Position numbers and translations under genes: made by a program. Source: Desulfovibrio cuneatus DSM 11391 (GTDB lineage: Bacteria; Desulfobacterota; Desulfovibrionia; Desulfovibrionales; Desulfovibrionaceae). From it: DNA of 37,341 bases. Shown piece by piece: positions 7,533 to 15,586 of the stretch (position 1 is its first letter; each line of letters starts with the position of its first letter). The stretch covers positions 1-37,341 of the forward strand of contig NZ_AUCY01000032.1 of assembly GCF_000430005.1 (NCBI RefSeq), written 5' to 3'. The notes under the pieces were generated by a model. It was not told the origin of the DNA. It worked only from the letters and a program-made list of their open reading frames with translations, and searched no databases.

Positions 7533-7556
7533 GCGGAATAAATCAACGTTTCCCTA
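7533..7556 (-). repeat. Dispersed repeat family 1, single end (copy 3)
   Basis: The minus strand reads TTAG then GGAAACGTTGATTTATTCCG, one of the closest matches to the complete element. It lies between rpsI and the lipoprotein gene and does not touch a stop codon. Confidence 0.65.
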
Positions 7557-7617
7557 AAGCTTTTGCTCCTGTCGCCGATAGGTAGGTATGTACGCCGAAG
7601 GCGGGAGGATAAATACA

Positions 7618-7857
7618 ATGAATATAAAAACAGTGACCCTGGTTTGCTTGGTAATGGCATTTGCGTGCGGCTGCACGAACATGAACCGCACTCAGCAAGG
7701 CTTTTTAAGTGGTGCTGCCGTGGGCGCTCTTGCCGGAGCAGGCCTTGCCGCTGCGGCCAGCGGTAGTGGTACCACTGGCGCTCTTATTGGTGGTGGCGCT
7801 GGTGCTGCCCTTGGCGCTGCCTACGGTGCAGGCTGGGTCGATCCTTCCAGCTTCTAG
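7618..7857 (+). CDS. Small glycine-zipper lipoprotein
   Basis: A 79-residue protein. The signal peptide MNIKTVTLVCLVMAFACGC ends in a lipobox-like ACGC, so the mature protein probably starts at a lipidated cysteine. The rest is a glycine-zipper region (SGAAVGALAGAG, then LIGGGAGAALGAAYG) as in YMGG/OsmB/SlyB-type envelope proteins, which span or pack against membranes. GGGAGGA precedes ATG 7618; the longer in-frame start at 7588 lacks a site. It stands alone between rpsI and the convergent pssA. Its stop codon TAG is the first three bases of a dispersed repeat (family 2). The precise function of such proteins is usually unknown; envelope integrity is the common theme. Confidence 0.75.
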   Translation: MNIKTVTLVCLVMAFACGCTNMNRTQQGFLSGAAVGALAGAGLAAAASGSGTTGALIGGGAGAALGAAYGAGWVDPSSF

Positions 7858-7873
7858 AGCAATTTCACTTTGA
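7854..7873 (+). repeat. Dispersed repeat family 2, copy A
   Basis: CTAG followed by AGCAATTTCACTTTGA. The same string occurs on the minus strand at 18685-18666. The TAG is the stop codon of the lipoprotein gene. Confidence 0.55.
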
Positions 7874-8004
7874 GAATCTCCTTTCTTAAGGTGAATGCCC
7901 CGCTTGCTTCGGTGCGTAATACCCCCATGGCGTTATGTTTGCCAGCCAGAACTATTGTCCGGGCTGTGCGCCTTGTTGCCTAAGGGCTATGCCTGGAAAA
8001 CTGT

Positions 8005-8050
8005 ACGACAAAACCCCCATGACCTGCGAAGGACATGGGGGTTTTGTCGT
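8005..8050. terminator. Bidirectional terminator between the lipoprotein gene and pssA
   Basis: Perfect 17-bp arms ACGACAAAACCCCCATG / CATGGGGGTTTTGTCGT with a 12-nt loop, placed between two convergent genes. T runs on both strands are partly inside the stem. Confidence 0.75.
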
Positions 8051-8085
8051 GTTTCTTTATTGGCCCGCCAGCGCGGCTTGGTGCG

Positions 8086-8889
8086 CTATTGCTGTGTGTA
8101 GGTATCTTCAGAGGTGGGGTGGGGTTTCTTTTCAGACTGGCCTGTAGTGTTCAGGCGGTTTTCCATTTTAGCCATACGCGGGAAAATAATGTACGTGTAC
8201 ACAAGGCCAGACGTAATGTACCCCAGCATGGTGAGGTAACCATAAAAAATGGGGTCTGAAACCACAAGGGCAAACAGAATAATAACGCCCACCATGGTTT
8301 TAAACGGCTTTGCCTTGATGAACCCCAGTTCCTTGAACGATGCGTAGCGAATGTTGCTGACCATAAGTACAGCCAGCAGGCAGGTAAACAGCAGGCAAAA
8401 TACCGGAAACGCCCCCATAATACCCTGGGGGATGTTGGGCACAAACAGCACAGTAAGGGCCAGGCAGCAGCCTGCCGCAGGGGTGGGCAGGCCTACAAAA
8501 AAGCGCTTGCTTAACACAGCGGTGGTTACGTTGAAGCGGGCAAGGCGCAGGGCCGCGCACACGGTAAATAAAAAGGCAACGGCTACCCCGGCCTTGTGAA
8601 AGGTGTGCAATTGGTACTGGTACAGCATAAATGCCGGGGTAAGGCCAAAGGCCACAAGGTCGGCCAGTGAATCGTACTGAACGCCAAACTCGCTGGCTGT
8701 ATTGGTTAGCCGGGCTACCTTGCCGTCCAGTCCGTCCATAAGGGCACTAAAGAGTATGGCTAAGGCACACCCTTCAAAGTTGCCCTGGGCGGCCATAAGC
8801 ACCCCCCAAAAGCCGGCGAACAGGCTGGCTGTGGTGAACAGGTTGGGTAAAATATACACACCTTTGTGGTGAGGAAGCGGACGTTCCAT
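8086..8889 (-). CDS. pssA: CDP-diacylglycerol--serine O-phosphatidyltransferase
   Basis: A 267-residue polytopic inner-membrane protein. The CDP-alcohol phosphotransferase signature is complete: D55-G56, A59-R60, G69, D73 and D77 in the stretch MDGLDGKVARL...GVQYDSLAD. It joins CDP-diacylglycerol and serine to make phosphatidylserine. Several further membrane segments follow and the C-terminus is polar. The start at 8889 is chosen because GGAG precedes it by 7 bases; a longer frame reaches 8949 without a site. psd lies 160 bases upstream on the same strand, so the two enzymes of phosphatidylethanolamine synthesis are adjacent, in the order psd then pssA. Confidence 0.95.
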   Translation of the reverse strand: MERPLPHHKGVYILPNLFTTASLFAGFWGVLMAAQGNFEGCALAILFSALMDGLDGKVARLTNTASEFGVQYDSLADLVAFGLTPAFMLYQYQLHTFHKAGVAVAFLFTVCAALRLARFNVTTAVLSKRFFVGLPTPAAGCCLALTVLFVPNIPQGIMGAFPVFCLLFTCLLAVLMVSNIRYASFKELGFIKAKPFKTMVGVIILFALVVSDPIFYGYLTMLGYITSGLVYTYIIFPRMAKMENRLNTTGQSEKKPHPTSEDTYTQQ

Positions 8890-9048
8890 TGTTGGCTCCA
8901 GGGTAACGTTTTGCCTGCATGGGGCGTGTTTACTTATACAAGTGAACATTCCATAATGTGTGCAGGTTGTACAACAGCGAAGTCGTTGGGAACAGGAAGA
9001 AAGCTTTGTACTTCAGTCTATTGTTCTGTATTCAGAGTTCCGGAAAAA

Positions 9049-9708
9049 TTACTCGTCCGTGCCGTTCTGGTCTTTGCGGGCAATAATGGTTTGCCCGGCA
9101 AAAATATTCTGGCCAATGGTCACGCTGGGGGTATAGCCTTCGGGCAGGTACATATCCACACGTGAACCAAACTTGATCATGCCATAGCGTGCCCCCCGCT
9201 CCAGCTCTTGGCCAATGGCAGTGCGGCACACAATGCGGCGGGCAATAAGCCCGGCAATTTGTACCATGCTCCACAGTTTTCCTTCTTCATCGCGCAACTG
9301 GTACGCACAGCGTTCATTTTCCGTAGCGCTTTTGTCAAAGGCTGCATTCAGGTACAGGCCAGGGTGGTAGGCAATGTTTGTAACCGTGCAGCGCACAGGG
9401 CTTCTGTTCACATGCACACTAAAAACATTCATGAAAATAGCAATATAGGTACGTGTTTCCCCGGTGAATGGGTCTGCCTTTGTGGTTATGGTAATCACCT
9501 TGCCGTCTGCAGGGCTAATTGCGCAGTGGGGTTCCTGTGGGGTTACCCGTTCCGGGTCGCGGAAAAAGTGGCAGGAAAAAAACGCCAGGCCAAAGGCCAG
9601 CAAGGCCGGAAACCACCACCCAAGGGCTGCAAAAACCAGAGCCGCCAAAGAAGAAAGACCAATGCTGGGAATGCCTTCGGGGGTAATGCCACACGTGGGC
9701 TTATACAT
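9049..9708 (-). CDS. psd: Phosphatidylserine decarboxylase, short type
   Basis: A 219-residue protein of the short (archaeal-type, PSD-A) class, with two hydrophobic segments at residues about 16-48 that anchor it in the inner membrane. [12 protein letters not shown] is the conserved His region. KFGSRVD carries the Gly181-Ser182 self-cleavage site that yields the pyruvoyl cofactor, so the proenzyme splits into a large beta chain and a small alpha chain of about 38 residues. It converts phosphatidylserine, made by the adjacent PssA, to phosphatidylethanolamine. CAGGTG precedes the ATG. A 160-base gap with no gene separates it from pssA. Confidence 0.95.
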   Translation of the reverse strand: MYKPTCGITPEGIPSIGLSSLAALVFAALGWWFPALLAFGLAFFSCHFFRDPERVTPQEPHCAISPADGKVITITTKADPFTGETRTYIAIFMNVFSVHVNRSPVRCTVTNIAYHPGLYLNAAFDKSATENERCAYQLRDEEGKLWSMVQIAGLIARRIVCRTAIGQELERGARYGMIKFGSRVDMYLPEGYTPSVTIGQNIFAGQTIIARKDQNGTDE

Positions 9709-10176
9709 AATTGCACCTGTTTGTTATGTTGTCTTGAAAAGGGGTGAACCCGGCCCGAACAAAAGGGCTGATGGCACCCGGCAACCTCATACTGTCTATA
9801 ATACCCTTTTATGGTAGGAAAAAAAACCCTTTTTTCAGGCAGGTTTCGCGGGCAGGGCATACTGCACGAAAAACCGCACAGCGGGGGGGACGGGTAGGCG
9901 CTTCGTGTTCAAATATGACAGTTTTTACGCGGAGAGCCGCTCATGGTGGTTCAGCCGCATTACTCCTGCGCAACCTTCAGTTTTGAGCGCTTGCTTGCGC
10001 CGAATCCGCAATACCGGCTCAAGCAAGAGGGATGCTTGAAGGGGTATTACACGGTTTCCTCGTTGGCTTCAATAACGGAAAAGTGGCAAATAGCAAGGGA
10101 AAGCTTGACATTCACTCCAAAATGAGTAAGTAACAACCATGCGGCAGCCGCCGCGTTACCGCATTCCGGAGGTTCC
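9709..10176. other. Non-coding region between divergent psd and infA
   Basis: It should hold both promoters. A small plus-strand frame at 9943-10125 has no ribosome site and no recognisable content. An 8-bp stem CTTGCTTG / CAAGCAAG spans 9990-10027. Confidence 0.4.
10105..10133 (+). promoter_or_regulatory. Possible infA promoter
   Basis: A perfect TTGACA at 10105-10110, but the -10 about 17 bases downstream (AAGTAA) is poor. Its position 70 bases before infA is reasonable. This is sequence match only. Confidence 0.3.
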
Positions 10177-10395
10177 ATGGCTAAAGAAGAAGCGCTTGAG
10201 ATTGACGGTGTTGTGCAGGAAGCCCTGCCAAACGCCATGTTTAAGGTAGAACTTGAAAACGGGCATACCATGCTGGCACATATTTCCGGGAAAATGCGTA
10301 AATTTTATATTCGCATTCTGCCGGGCGATAGAGTGAAGGTAGAGCTTTCCCCCTATGACCTGACACGTGGGCGTATTACCTATCGTATGAAATAG
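10177..10395 (+). CDS. infA: Translation initiation factor IF-1
   Basis: A 72-residue protein, exactly the family length: a single OB-fold S1-like domain beginning [20 protein letters not shown], with the conserved [16 protein letters not shown] and ending [11 protein letters not shown]-1 binds the A site of the 30S subunit during initiation. A strong GGAGG lies upstream of the ATG. It is monocistronic, with its own terminator at 10419, and is not in a ribosomal protein operon here. Confidence 0.98.
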   Translation: MAKEEALEIDGVVQEALPNAMFKVELENGHTMLAHISGKMRKFYIRILPGDRVKVELSPYDLTRGRITYRMK

Positions 10396-10418
10396 AAAAG
10401 CGAATTTTTGTTTTGCTG

Positions 10419-10443
10419 AAAGCCACGTGCCAGTGGCTTTTTT
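10419..10443 (+). terminator. Terminator of infA
   Basis: AAAGCCAC / GTGGCTTT with a 6-nt loop and following T residues, 24 bases after the stop. Confidence 0.8.
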
Positions 10444-10592
10444 CATTTGTGCCGGGTGCATTCTTGGGCTGCTTTCCTGTAATGCGTATTCCGGCAGGCG
10501 TAGTAATGGCTCAGTGCGGTATGCCGCAGTGGTGCCCCCTCGTATTTTCTGCTTATTATCCCTTCTTTTCAGCACATATGTAAGGAATACCT

Positions 10593-11798
10593 ATGAATGT
10601 ATGGGGCATTGTTCTTGCCGCAGGCAGTGGCAGCCGCTTTGCAGCGGCTGGATTTGATGTTGCCAAACAGTTTATCCCCTATGAAGGTGTACCGCTTTTT
10701 TGGCGTTCAGTACAAACCCTGGCACGGGTACCGCACATACGCGGGTGCGTGGTGGTGTTGCCCCCTGGCAACAATGCCAATGCCCTGCCTACCGCGTATG
10801 CCTTGCTTGAAGAATGCATGCAGCTTGCCCCGGTAGGGGTGCCTGTGGTGGCAACTCTTGGGGGTGCACGGCGGCAGGATTCTGTTCGCCTTGGGTTGCA
10901 GCACATTGGCGCAGGGTGTGAATCAGTGCTTGTGCATGATGCTGCGCGTCCTTTTTTCACTGCCAGCCTGTGCAGCCGTATTATTGCGGCCCTGGAGCAG
11001 GGGCAAGAGGCTGTTGTGCCAGGGGTTCCCCTGGCAGACACCATTAAGGTGGTGAATGCTACAGGGTCTGTGCAGCATACGCCACAGCGCGAAACACTGC
11101 GTGCTGTGCAAACGCCGCAAGGGTTCCACATGCCGCTTTTGGCCCGTGCCCATGCCCTGGCAGAACAGGAAAACTGGCAGGTTACTGACGATGCCTCCCT
11201 TGTGGAGCGCATGGGTGAAGCTGTTTGGATTGTCCCAGGAGAAGCCATGAACCAGAAAATTACCACAGCCCAAGACAGTGACTTGTTGCAGCCCGTAACC
11301 CCCAGGCAAACCCTGGTGCCATGCACGGGGTTTGGCTATGATGTACACCGGTATGGAGGGGAGCGTCCGTTCATTCTTGGGGGGGTGCCCATTGCTACCA
11401 ACATTACCATTGCAGCACATTCAGATGGCGACACCTTACTGCATGCCCTTATTGATGCCCTGCTGGGCTGTATTGGCGGGGGTGATATTGGCACTTTGTT
11501 TCCCGACAATGATCCGGCCTATGCTGGTATTTCCAGCGGCTTGCTGCTGGCAGAAGTGCTGGAACGCACCCGCAGGGCAGGGCTGGTGCTGTACCATGTA
11601 GATATGACCATAGTGGCGCAAACACCCAAAATTGCCCCCCACCGTGAAGCCATAGCCCGCAACGTGGCAAAACTGCTGGAACTGCCTGCGACGTTTGTAA
11701 ACGTTAAGGCAACCACTGAAGAAAAACTCGGCTTCACAGGCGATAAAAAAGGACTGAAGGCCATTGCTGTGGTAACCGCGGCACGGCCTGCTTTATAA
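10593..11798 (+). CDS. ispDF: Bifunctional IspD/IspF, MEP isoprenoid pathway
   Basis: A 401-residue fusion. Residues 1-230 are IspD (CTP-binding loop LAAGSGSRF, later VHDAARP and VQTPQGF), which couples methylerythritol phosphate to CMP. Residues about 246-401 are IspF (GYDVHRY with metal ligands Asp250 and His252, then AAHSDGDTLLHALIDALLG and the C-terminal KATTEEKLGFTG), which cyclises the later intermediate to MEcPP. The two steps are not consecutive; IspE acts between them, and fusion of D with F is common in proteobacteria of this kind. AAGGAA precedes the ATG. It is a single gene, followed by a non-coding, hairpin-rich region. Confidence 0.96.
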   Translation: MNVWGIVLAAGSGSRFAAAGFDVAKQFIPYEGVPLFWRSVQTLARVPHIRGCVVVLPPGNNANALPTAYALLEECMQLAPVGVPVVATLGGARRQDSVRLGLQHIGAGCESVLVHDAARPFFTASLCSRIIAALEQGQEAVVPGVPLADTIKVVNATGSVQHTPQRETLRAVQTPQGFHMPLLARAHALAEQENWQVTDDASLVERMGEAVWIVPGEAMNQKITTAQDSDLLQPVTPRQTLVPCTGFGYDVHRYGGERPFILGGVPIATNITIAAHSDGDTLLHALIDALLGCIGGGDIGTLFPDNDPAYAGISSGLLLAEVLERTRRAGLVLYHVDMTIVAQTPKIAPHREAIARNVAKLLELPATFVNVKATTEEKLGFTGDKKGLKAIAVVTAARPAL

Positions 11799-12167
11799 AT
11801 GGAGACCATTGTACAATTATAATTGTTGCACTTTACTTGGTGAGGTTCTGCCTCCCCAAACTCATCACTTTCTCCACTCGGGCTTCGTAGAGATGTACGG
11901 GCAGCATAGCTGCCCGTACCCGTCGCTCTCGCTCCACGGCTCGCTCTTGCTCCACGGCTCGCTCCGCTCGCGACTGCCGTCAGTTCTAGGGACATGATAT
12001 CCTTGGAACCCGCATCAGCGTTCAGTTTTTCGCTGTGTGAAAAGCTGAACGCAAATGGGGGTCAAGGGACGTCACGTCCCTTGCAGGGGGTGTGGGGGAC
12101 AGGGTCCCCTAATAAAAGTCAAACTGTACCAAGTGGGTTATAGTTTTACATTGGGACTATACAAAAA
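11799..12167. repeat. Hairpin-rich non-coding region behind ispDF
   Basis: There is no gene. In order: a 14-bp perfect palindrome ACAATTATAATTGT (11813-11826); an 11-bp stem GTACGGGCAGC with ATA loop (11895-11919); two near-tandem CTCCACGGCTCGCTC units (about 11933-11966); a 13-bp stem GCGTTCAG...CTGAACGC (12018-12052); CAAGGGACGT-C-ACGTCCCTTG (12063-12083); and GGGGAC/GTCCCC (about 12106-12120). The last two resemble intergenic repeats I associate with genomes of this group, but I see only one copy here. Confidence 0.55.
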
Positions 12168-12192
12168 ACAGCCTGCACGTTGTGCAGGCTGT
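12168..12192 (-). terminator. Second hairpin behind the RRM gene
   Basis: ACAGCCTGCAC / GTGCAGGCTGT, followed on the minus strand by TTTTTTGT. It is a tandem back-up to the terminator at 12226. Confidence 0.6.
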
Positions 12193-12225
12193 GGGCATAA
12201 AAGCAGTAGTGGATAATGAGAAGGC

Positions 12226-12253
12226 AAAAAAAAAACGCCCTTGCAGGGCGTTT
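12226..12253 (-). terminator. Terminator of the RRM gene
   Basis: The minus strand reads AACGCCC, TGCAA, GGGCGTT and then a run of eight more T residues, 12 bases after the stop codon. Confidence 0.85.
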
Positions 12254-12264
12254 AACGTGGTGTT

Positions 12265-12531
12265 TTAGTAGCGCGGTTGACGCGGTGCTCTGGGCTGCGC
12301 TTCGTTAACGCGCAGGGTGCGACCACCGAAGTTGCAACCATTAAGCGCCTCTACGGCAACAGGTGCATCAGCATCGTCCATTTCCACAAAGCCAAAGCCC
12401 CGTGCACGGCCGGTTTCGCGGTCGCTCACGAGTTTTACGGAGCACACATTGCCGTGGTTAGCGAATAAGCTGCGTACTTCATCTTCCGTTGCCGACCAGG
12501 GCAGGTTGCCCACATAAAGAGACTTAGTCAT
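12265..12531 (-). CDS. Small RNA-binding protein with one RRM domain
   Basis: An 88-residue protein. RNP2 is LYVGNL (residues 5-10) and RNP1 is RGFGFVEM (44-51), both with the aromatic residues that stack on RNA bases. The C-terminus is short and Arg/Pro-rich (APRQPRY). Such single-RRM proteins occur in cyanobacteria and many deltaproteobacteria-like lineages and are thought to act on structured mRNAs, often in cold or stress conditions; the target here is unknown. GAGG lies upstream of the ATG within an A/T-rich leader. It is separated from the upstream zinc-ribbon gene by about 200 bases and ends at two tandem terminators. Confidence 0.93.
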   Translation of the reverse strand: MTKSLYVGNLPWSATEDEVRSLFANHGNVCSVKLVSDRETGRARGFGFVEMDDADAPVAVEALNGCNFGGRTLRVNEAQPRAPRQPRY

Positions 12532-12733
12532 TCAAAAAACCTCACAAAAAAAACAATGCCACTTCGCGCTATACTCCCACAACCGCCTGTGGTTCTTGCG
12601 CGCTTCCTGAATAAAAGCCTTGCCTTATACTTTTCGCTGCGTCAATAGAAAAAAGAGCATGTTTTTATGATTTTAGCGGTACTTTAAAATAAGTGGTTAA
12701 TATCAGTGAAATAAAAAAGAGGCAGGATTATTC

Positions 12734-13240
12734 TTATTCATGCGCTCTTTTTAACACTTTTACCCCTTCCTGGAACAATACTTCCATTTTATCTGGGCGT
12801 ATAACGCCAATAACCACGCCTCTGCCAAACGTTGGGTGGTCAACAAAATCGTCCTTCTGGAAAGGGGTTTTCATGCTATAGGCTTGTGGGCTTAGGGCGC
12901 TCAGGCGTACCATGGCTTCCTGCCAGGCACTTTCGTTTTTTTGCAGGGCTGCTTTTTGGCGGGAAGCGGCAGTGGTTCTGGTTCCTTTGGTGGCTTTGGG
13001 GGCACCCAGTTCCTTGGCTGCTTCGCGTGTTTGCCCGGCTTTTACAACGCGCATGCTGGGGCTTTGCTTTTTGGGTGCGGCGGCTTCACCACTGCCCCAA
13101 TATTTATGTACACTGCCGCAGGCTTTGCATTCAACCTTTGCAATTTCTCCTTCAAGTACCAGCATAACAACATGGCCGGTAACGTCATTGCAGCGGCGGC
13201 ATTTGGCAGTAATATAATCTCCCGGACGAGGGATAGCCAT
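12734..13240 (-). CDS. Unrecognised zinc-ribbon protein with a C-terminal SH3-like module
   Basis: A 168-residue protein. The N-terminus has two CxxC knuckles, CRRC (about 14-17) and CKAC (about 38-41), forming a zinc ribbon. The middle, about 50-115, is basic and Ala/Lys-rich. The C-terminal 50 residues (FQKDDFVDHPTFGRGVVIGV, then KMEVLFQEGVKVL) resemble the small barrel found at the end of UvrD/PcrA-type helicases and RNA polymerase-associated proteins. The combination suggests binding to nucleic acid or the transcription machinery, but no function is established from sequence. GGAG precedes the ATG. It starts 14 bases after cobU ends, so it is in the same operon as cobU and the anchored protein upstream. 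Confidence 0.75.
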   Translation of the reverse strand: MAIPRPGDYITAKCRRCNDVTGHVVMLVLEGEIAKVECKACGSVHKYWGSGEAAAPKKQSPSMRVVKAGQTREAAKELGAPKATKGTRTTAASRQKAALQKNESAWQEAMVRLSALSPQAYSMKTPFQKDDFVDHPTFGRGVVIGVIRPDKMEVLFQEGVKVLKRAHE

Positions 13241-13254
13241 ATAATAATTCTCCG

Positions 13255-13836
13255 TTAAACAGGGGTAAAACTGGAAGGCACAAAACCTTTAAGTATAGCA
13301 GGAATGCCGCTCACCATGAACACAACGGTATTGGCGGCATGGGCAACACATTGGTTGGCTATGCCGGCAAAATCTCTAAAATCTCTTCCCGCAGAACTGG
13401 CCGGGGTTACCCCAAGGCCCACTTCACCACTTACCACCACCACAGGGCAGGGCAGGGCTGCTAGCCCGCGTACCAGGGCTAAGGTGTGTTGTTCCGCCTG
13501 GGCGGGGGTGGCGCCTTCTTCCAAGCAGGCCGAGGCCCACAATGTCAGACAATCCAGCAGTATAACGTCAAAATTTTTCCCTGCCAAGGACAAAGTTGCA
13601 GGCAATGCCGTGGCGTTACCCCTTCCCATTTCATGGGTTTGCCATGCAGCACCGCGCGAGTTTTGATGCAGCGCAATGCGTTGGTGCATGTGAGTATCTT
13701 CCGGGTAGGCAGTGGCTATGAAAAGGCGTTGATTCCCCAGGTGTTCAGCCAGGCGCTGGGCAAAGGCACTTTTCCCGCTACGGCAGCCCCCTGTAACAAA
13801 GTACAGGGGCACATCATGTGCGTGGGGGGCGCTCAT
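13255..13836 (-). CDS. cobU: Adenosylcobinamide kinase / guanylyltransferase
   Basis: A 193-residue protein. The P-loop GGCRSGKS is at residues 16-23. FIATAYPEDTHMHQRIALHQ is the conserved region following it. EVGLGVTP is the CobU/CobP signature in the second half. It phosphorylates adenosylcobinamide and then adds GMP, activating it for nucleotide-loop assembly of vitamin B12. Its ATG overlaps the stop of the upstream gene (ATGA), so translation is coupled. No other cobalamin gene is in the window and no cobalamin riboswitch is visible upstream. Finding cobU between an anchored unknown protein and a zinc-ribbon protein may be chance operon membership. Confidence 0.94.
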   Translation of the reverse strand: MSAPHAHDVPLYFVTGGCRSGKSAFAQRLAEHLGNQRLFIATAYPEDTHMHQRIALHQNSRGAAWQTHEMGRGNATALPATLSLAGKNFDVILLDCLTLWASACLEEGATPAQAEQHTLALVRGLAALPCPVVVVSGEVGLGVTPASSAGRDFRDFAGIANQCVAHAANTVVFMVSGIPAILKGFVPSSFTPV

Positions 13837-15230
13837 TGTGCGGCAGAAGGGGGGGCAGCGGGGGCAGGGGAAGCTGCGGGGGCCTCTTCATCGGAAAGGG
13901 CAGCTTCTTCCTTTTGCAGGGGGAATTCTTGTGGGGGTGCAGAATGTGTGCTTTGCTCAAGTGCGGCTGTAGCCAGGGTGCGTTCTGCTTCTTCCAGGTG
14001 GGTTGCCACGTTTAGTATAATGGCAGCGCTTTCTTCCACCGCAGGAATGTTGTGTTCCCCCCGCCGGGCAAGCCATTTGGCAATGGCCACCAGTTCGTCC
14101 GCTTCCAGTCCCCGTGTTTCCCCGCGCATGCGCATGGCCGAGGCAACATCAGCTCTTGCCTGTTCCCCGCGGACAGAGGCTTCAAGGTAGGTATTGGCAA
14201 GGGCAGAAAGGGTGCGGGTGGGCAGGTCTTGGGTGCTGCCTTCGCGGTAGCTGGCGTTGGCTTGCATGGCTGTTTGCCAGGTGTTTTCCACATGGGCAAG
14301 CAATTGGGGCATATTGGGGGTGCGGGCATAACCGGCAATAGCCCCGGCAATGCCCCGAAACTTGCTGGCATAAATGCCAAACATTTCTGCCTGCTGGGAT
14401 TTTGTCAGGCGGAGGCTGTTTTTTTCTGTATTGGCAGCGGTGCTGCGCAGTACCTGCATAAAGGCAGCCCTGTTGCTGGTGTAAATTTCACGCAGCATGG
14501 AAGGCATGAAGGCGTAAGCAAACAGTTGTGCCCTGCCCTGGGAAGGGTTTTCACGTTGCACCCCAAGGCCGGGCAACTGCACTCCAAAGTAGCTGTTGGC
14601 ACTGCGTACCGAAAAGGTGGAAATGCCGGAGTACATTGCGTTGGGGTGGCTGCCTTGGGGCCAGTAATTGTTTACCAGATACTGGGCAACGGCCTGGAAA
14701 AAGGCTTGGGTAATGATGCGGTCTTGCCCTTTGGGGCTGCTTTCTTCAGCAGGCAGGGCGGCATTGAGCGGAACGGCAATGCCCCGCACCTCTTTGCCAC
14801 GAACTGGCTTTGCCTGGCTGTATTCCAGCAGTCCTTCCGTTTGGGGGTCTTCGGTATTGGGCTGGTTTGCAAGCTCATGCCCAGCGCCTTCGGCGTGGCT
14901 TGTGGCGTTTTGGGTGTTTTCAGGCTGGCCAGTTGTGCTTTGGCCTGCCAGTGGCTGTGCAGCAGAATTGTTTTGCTGGAGAGTATTTGCAGTGCCAGGG
15001 GGTGTTGCCCCTAATGGGGCCGTACCTGTGCCCTGGGAAGAGGCTGTGGGCTGCTGGGCCGCTGGGTTGAGTGCGGAGGAAGGTGAGGGTTTGGAGCTAC
15101 TGAAAATTCCGGCAAGCCAGGCGGGCTGGCCGGTTACAGAGACATATATTCCCCCCCCAATGACCAAAATTGCCACTAAAAGTGCAGCAACAGTAGGGGA
15201 GAATGACGATTTTTGTGCTTGTTGTTTCAT
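13833..15230 (-). CDS. Unrecognised membrane-anchored protein, 465 aa
   Basis: I do not recognise the family. A cytoplasmic start (MKQQAQKSSFSPT) leads to one transmembrane helix at about 14-33 with no cleavage site, then a low-complexity Ala/Gln/Thr/Pro/Ser linker to about residue 115, a folded region at about 130-430 rich in helices, and an Ala/Pro/Glu tail. This is the layout of a periplasmic domain tethered to the inner membrane. Phrases such as NSYFGVQLPGLGVQRENPSQ and AQLFAYAFMPSMLREIY suggest a conserved globular core. It is the first gene of a three-gene unit with cobU (ATGA overlap) and the zinc-ribbon gene. The codon pattern matches its neighbours. Confidence 0.75.
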   Translation of the reverse strand: MKQQAQKSSFSPTVAALLVAILVIGGGIYVSVTGQPAWLAGIFSSSKPSPSSALNPAAQQPTASSQGTGTAPLGATPPGTANTLQQNNSAAQPLAGQSTTGQPENTQNATSHAEGAGHELANQPNTEDPQTEGLLEYSQAKPVRGKEVRGIAVPLNAALPAEESSPKGQDRIITQAFFQAVAQYLVNNYWPQGSHPNAMYSGISTFSVRSANSYFGVQLPGLGVQRENPSQGRAQLFAYAFMPSMLREIYTSNRAAFMQVLRSTAANTEKNSLRLTKSQQAEMFGIYASKFRGIAGAIAGYARTPNMPQLLAHVENTWQTAMQANASYREGSTQDLPTRTLSALANTYLEASVRGEQARADVASAMRMRGETRGLEADELVAIAKWLARRGEHNIPAVEESAAIILNVATHLEEAERTLATAALEQSTHSAPPQEFPLQKEEAALSDEEAPAASPAPAAPPSAAQ

Positions 15231-15420
15231 ACTTGTTCCACGAAAAAATGTGACAGTGCCACACGGTATTTTTGTATGCTACTCGAACATGAAAACTATT
15301 TCAAGAAATGACTGTGGACTTTCTCGTAAATGGCTTGAAAAAAAATGAACCGCTTGTGTTTTTACATGAGGTTCGCTAGTGTCTTCATGGTTGGCATTGT
15401 TGCCAAAAGTAGTGTGGCAC

Positions 15421-15456
15421 TTAGGAAATTCTGGTTTATTTCGTTTGGCTGCGTTG
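15421..15456 (+). repeat. Dispersed repeat family 1, degenerate single end (copy 4)
   Basis: TTAG GAAATTCTGGTTTATTTC and then GTTTGGCTGCGTTG aligns over about 35 bases with the start of the complete element at 27690, including the inner GTTTGGCTGCGTTG. It lies in the leader of the EamA transporter gene. Confidence 0.6.
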
Positions 15457-15586
15457 GTGGAATGGTAGTTGCTCCGTGGGTTCCTCAACCAGAATAACAG
15501 AAACGATATCTTGTAGCATTCTCCCACAATGGGAAACAGGCGCAAGGGTCGTGCAACCAACGGGGAAGCCCGGTAACGAGGTCCGT

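Noticed and set aside
9943-10125. 60-residue plus-strand frame in the infA leader
   Set aside because: No ribosome site, no family, and it contains an internal hairpin.
11933-11966. CRISPR-like or tandem-repeat array (CTCCACGGCTCGCTC units)
   Set aside because: Only two adjacent units without regular spacers; no cas genes in the window.
15231-15475. Cobalamin riboswitch ahead of the operon containing cobU
   Set aside because: I looked for a B12-box-like string on the minus strand upstream of 15230 and found none.
15445-15500. tRNA-like string (GTGGAATGGTAG resembling a D-loop)
   Set aside because: No matching T-loop, anticodon stem or acceptor stem follows; part of it is a dispersed repeat.
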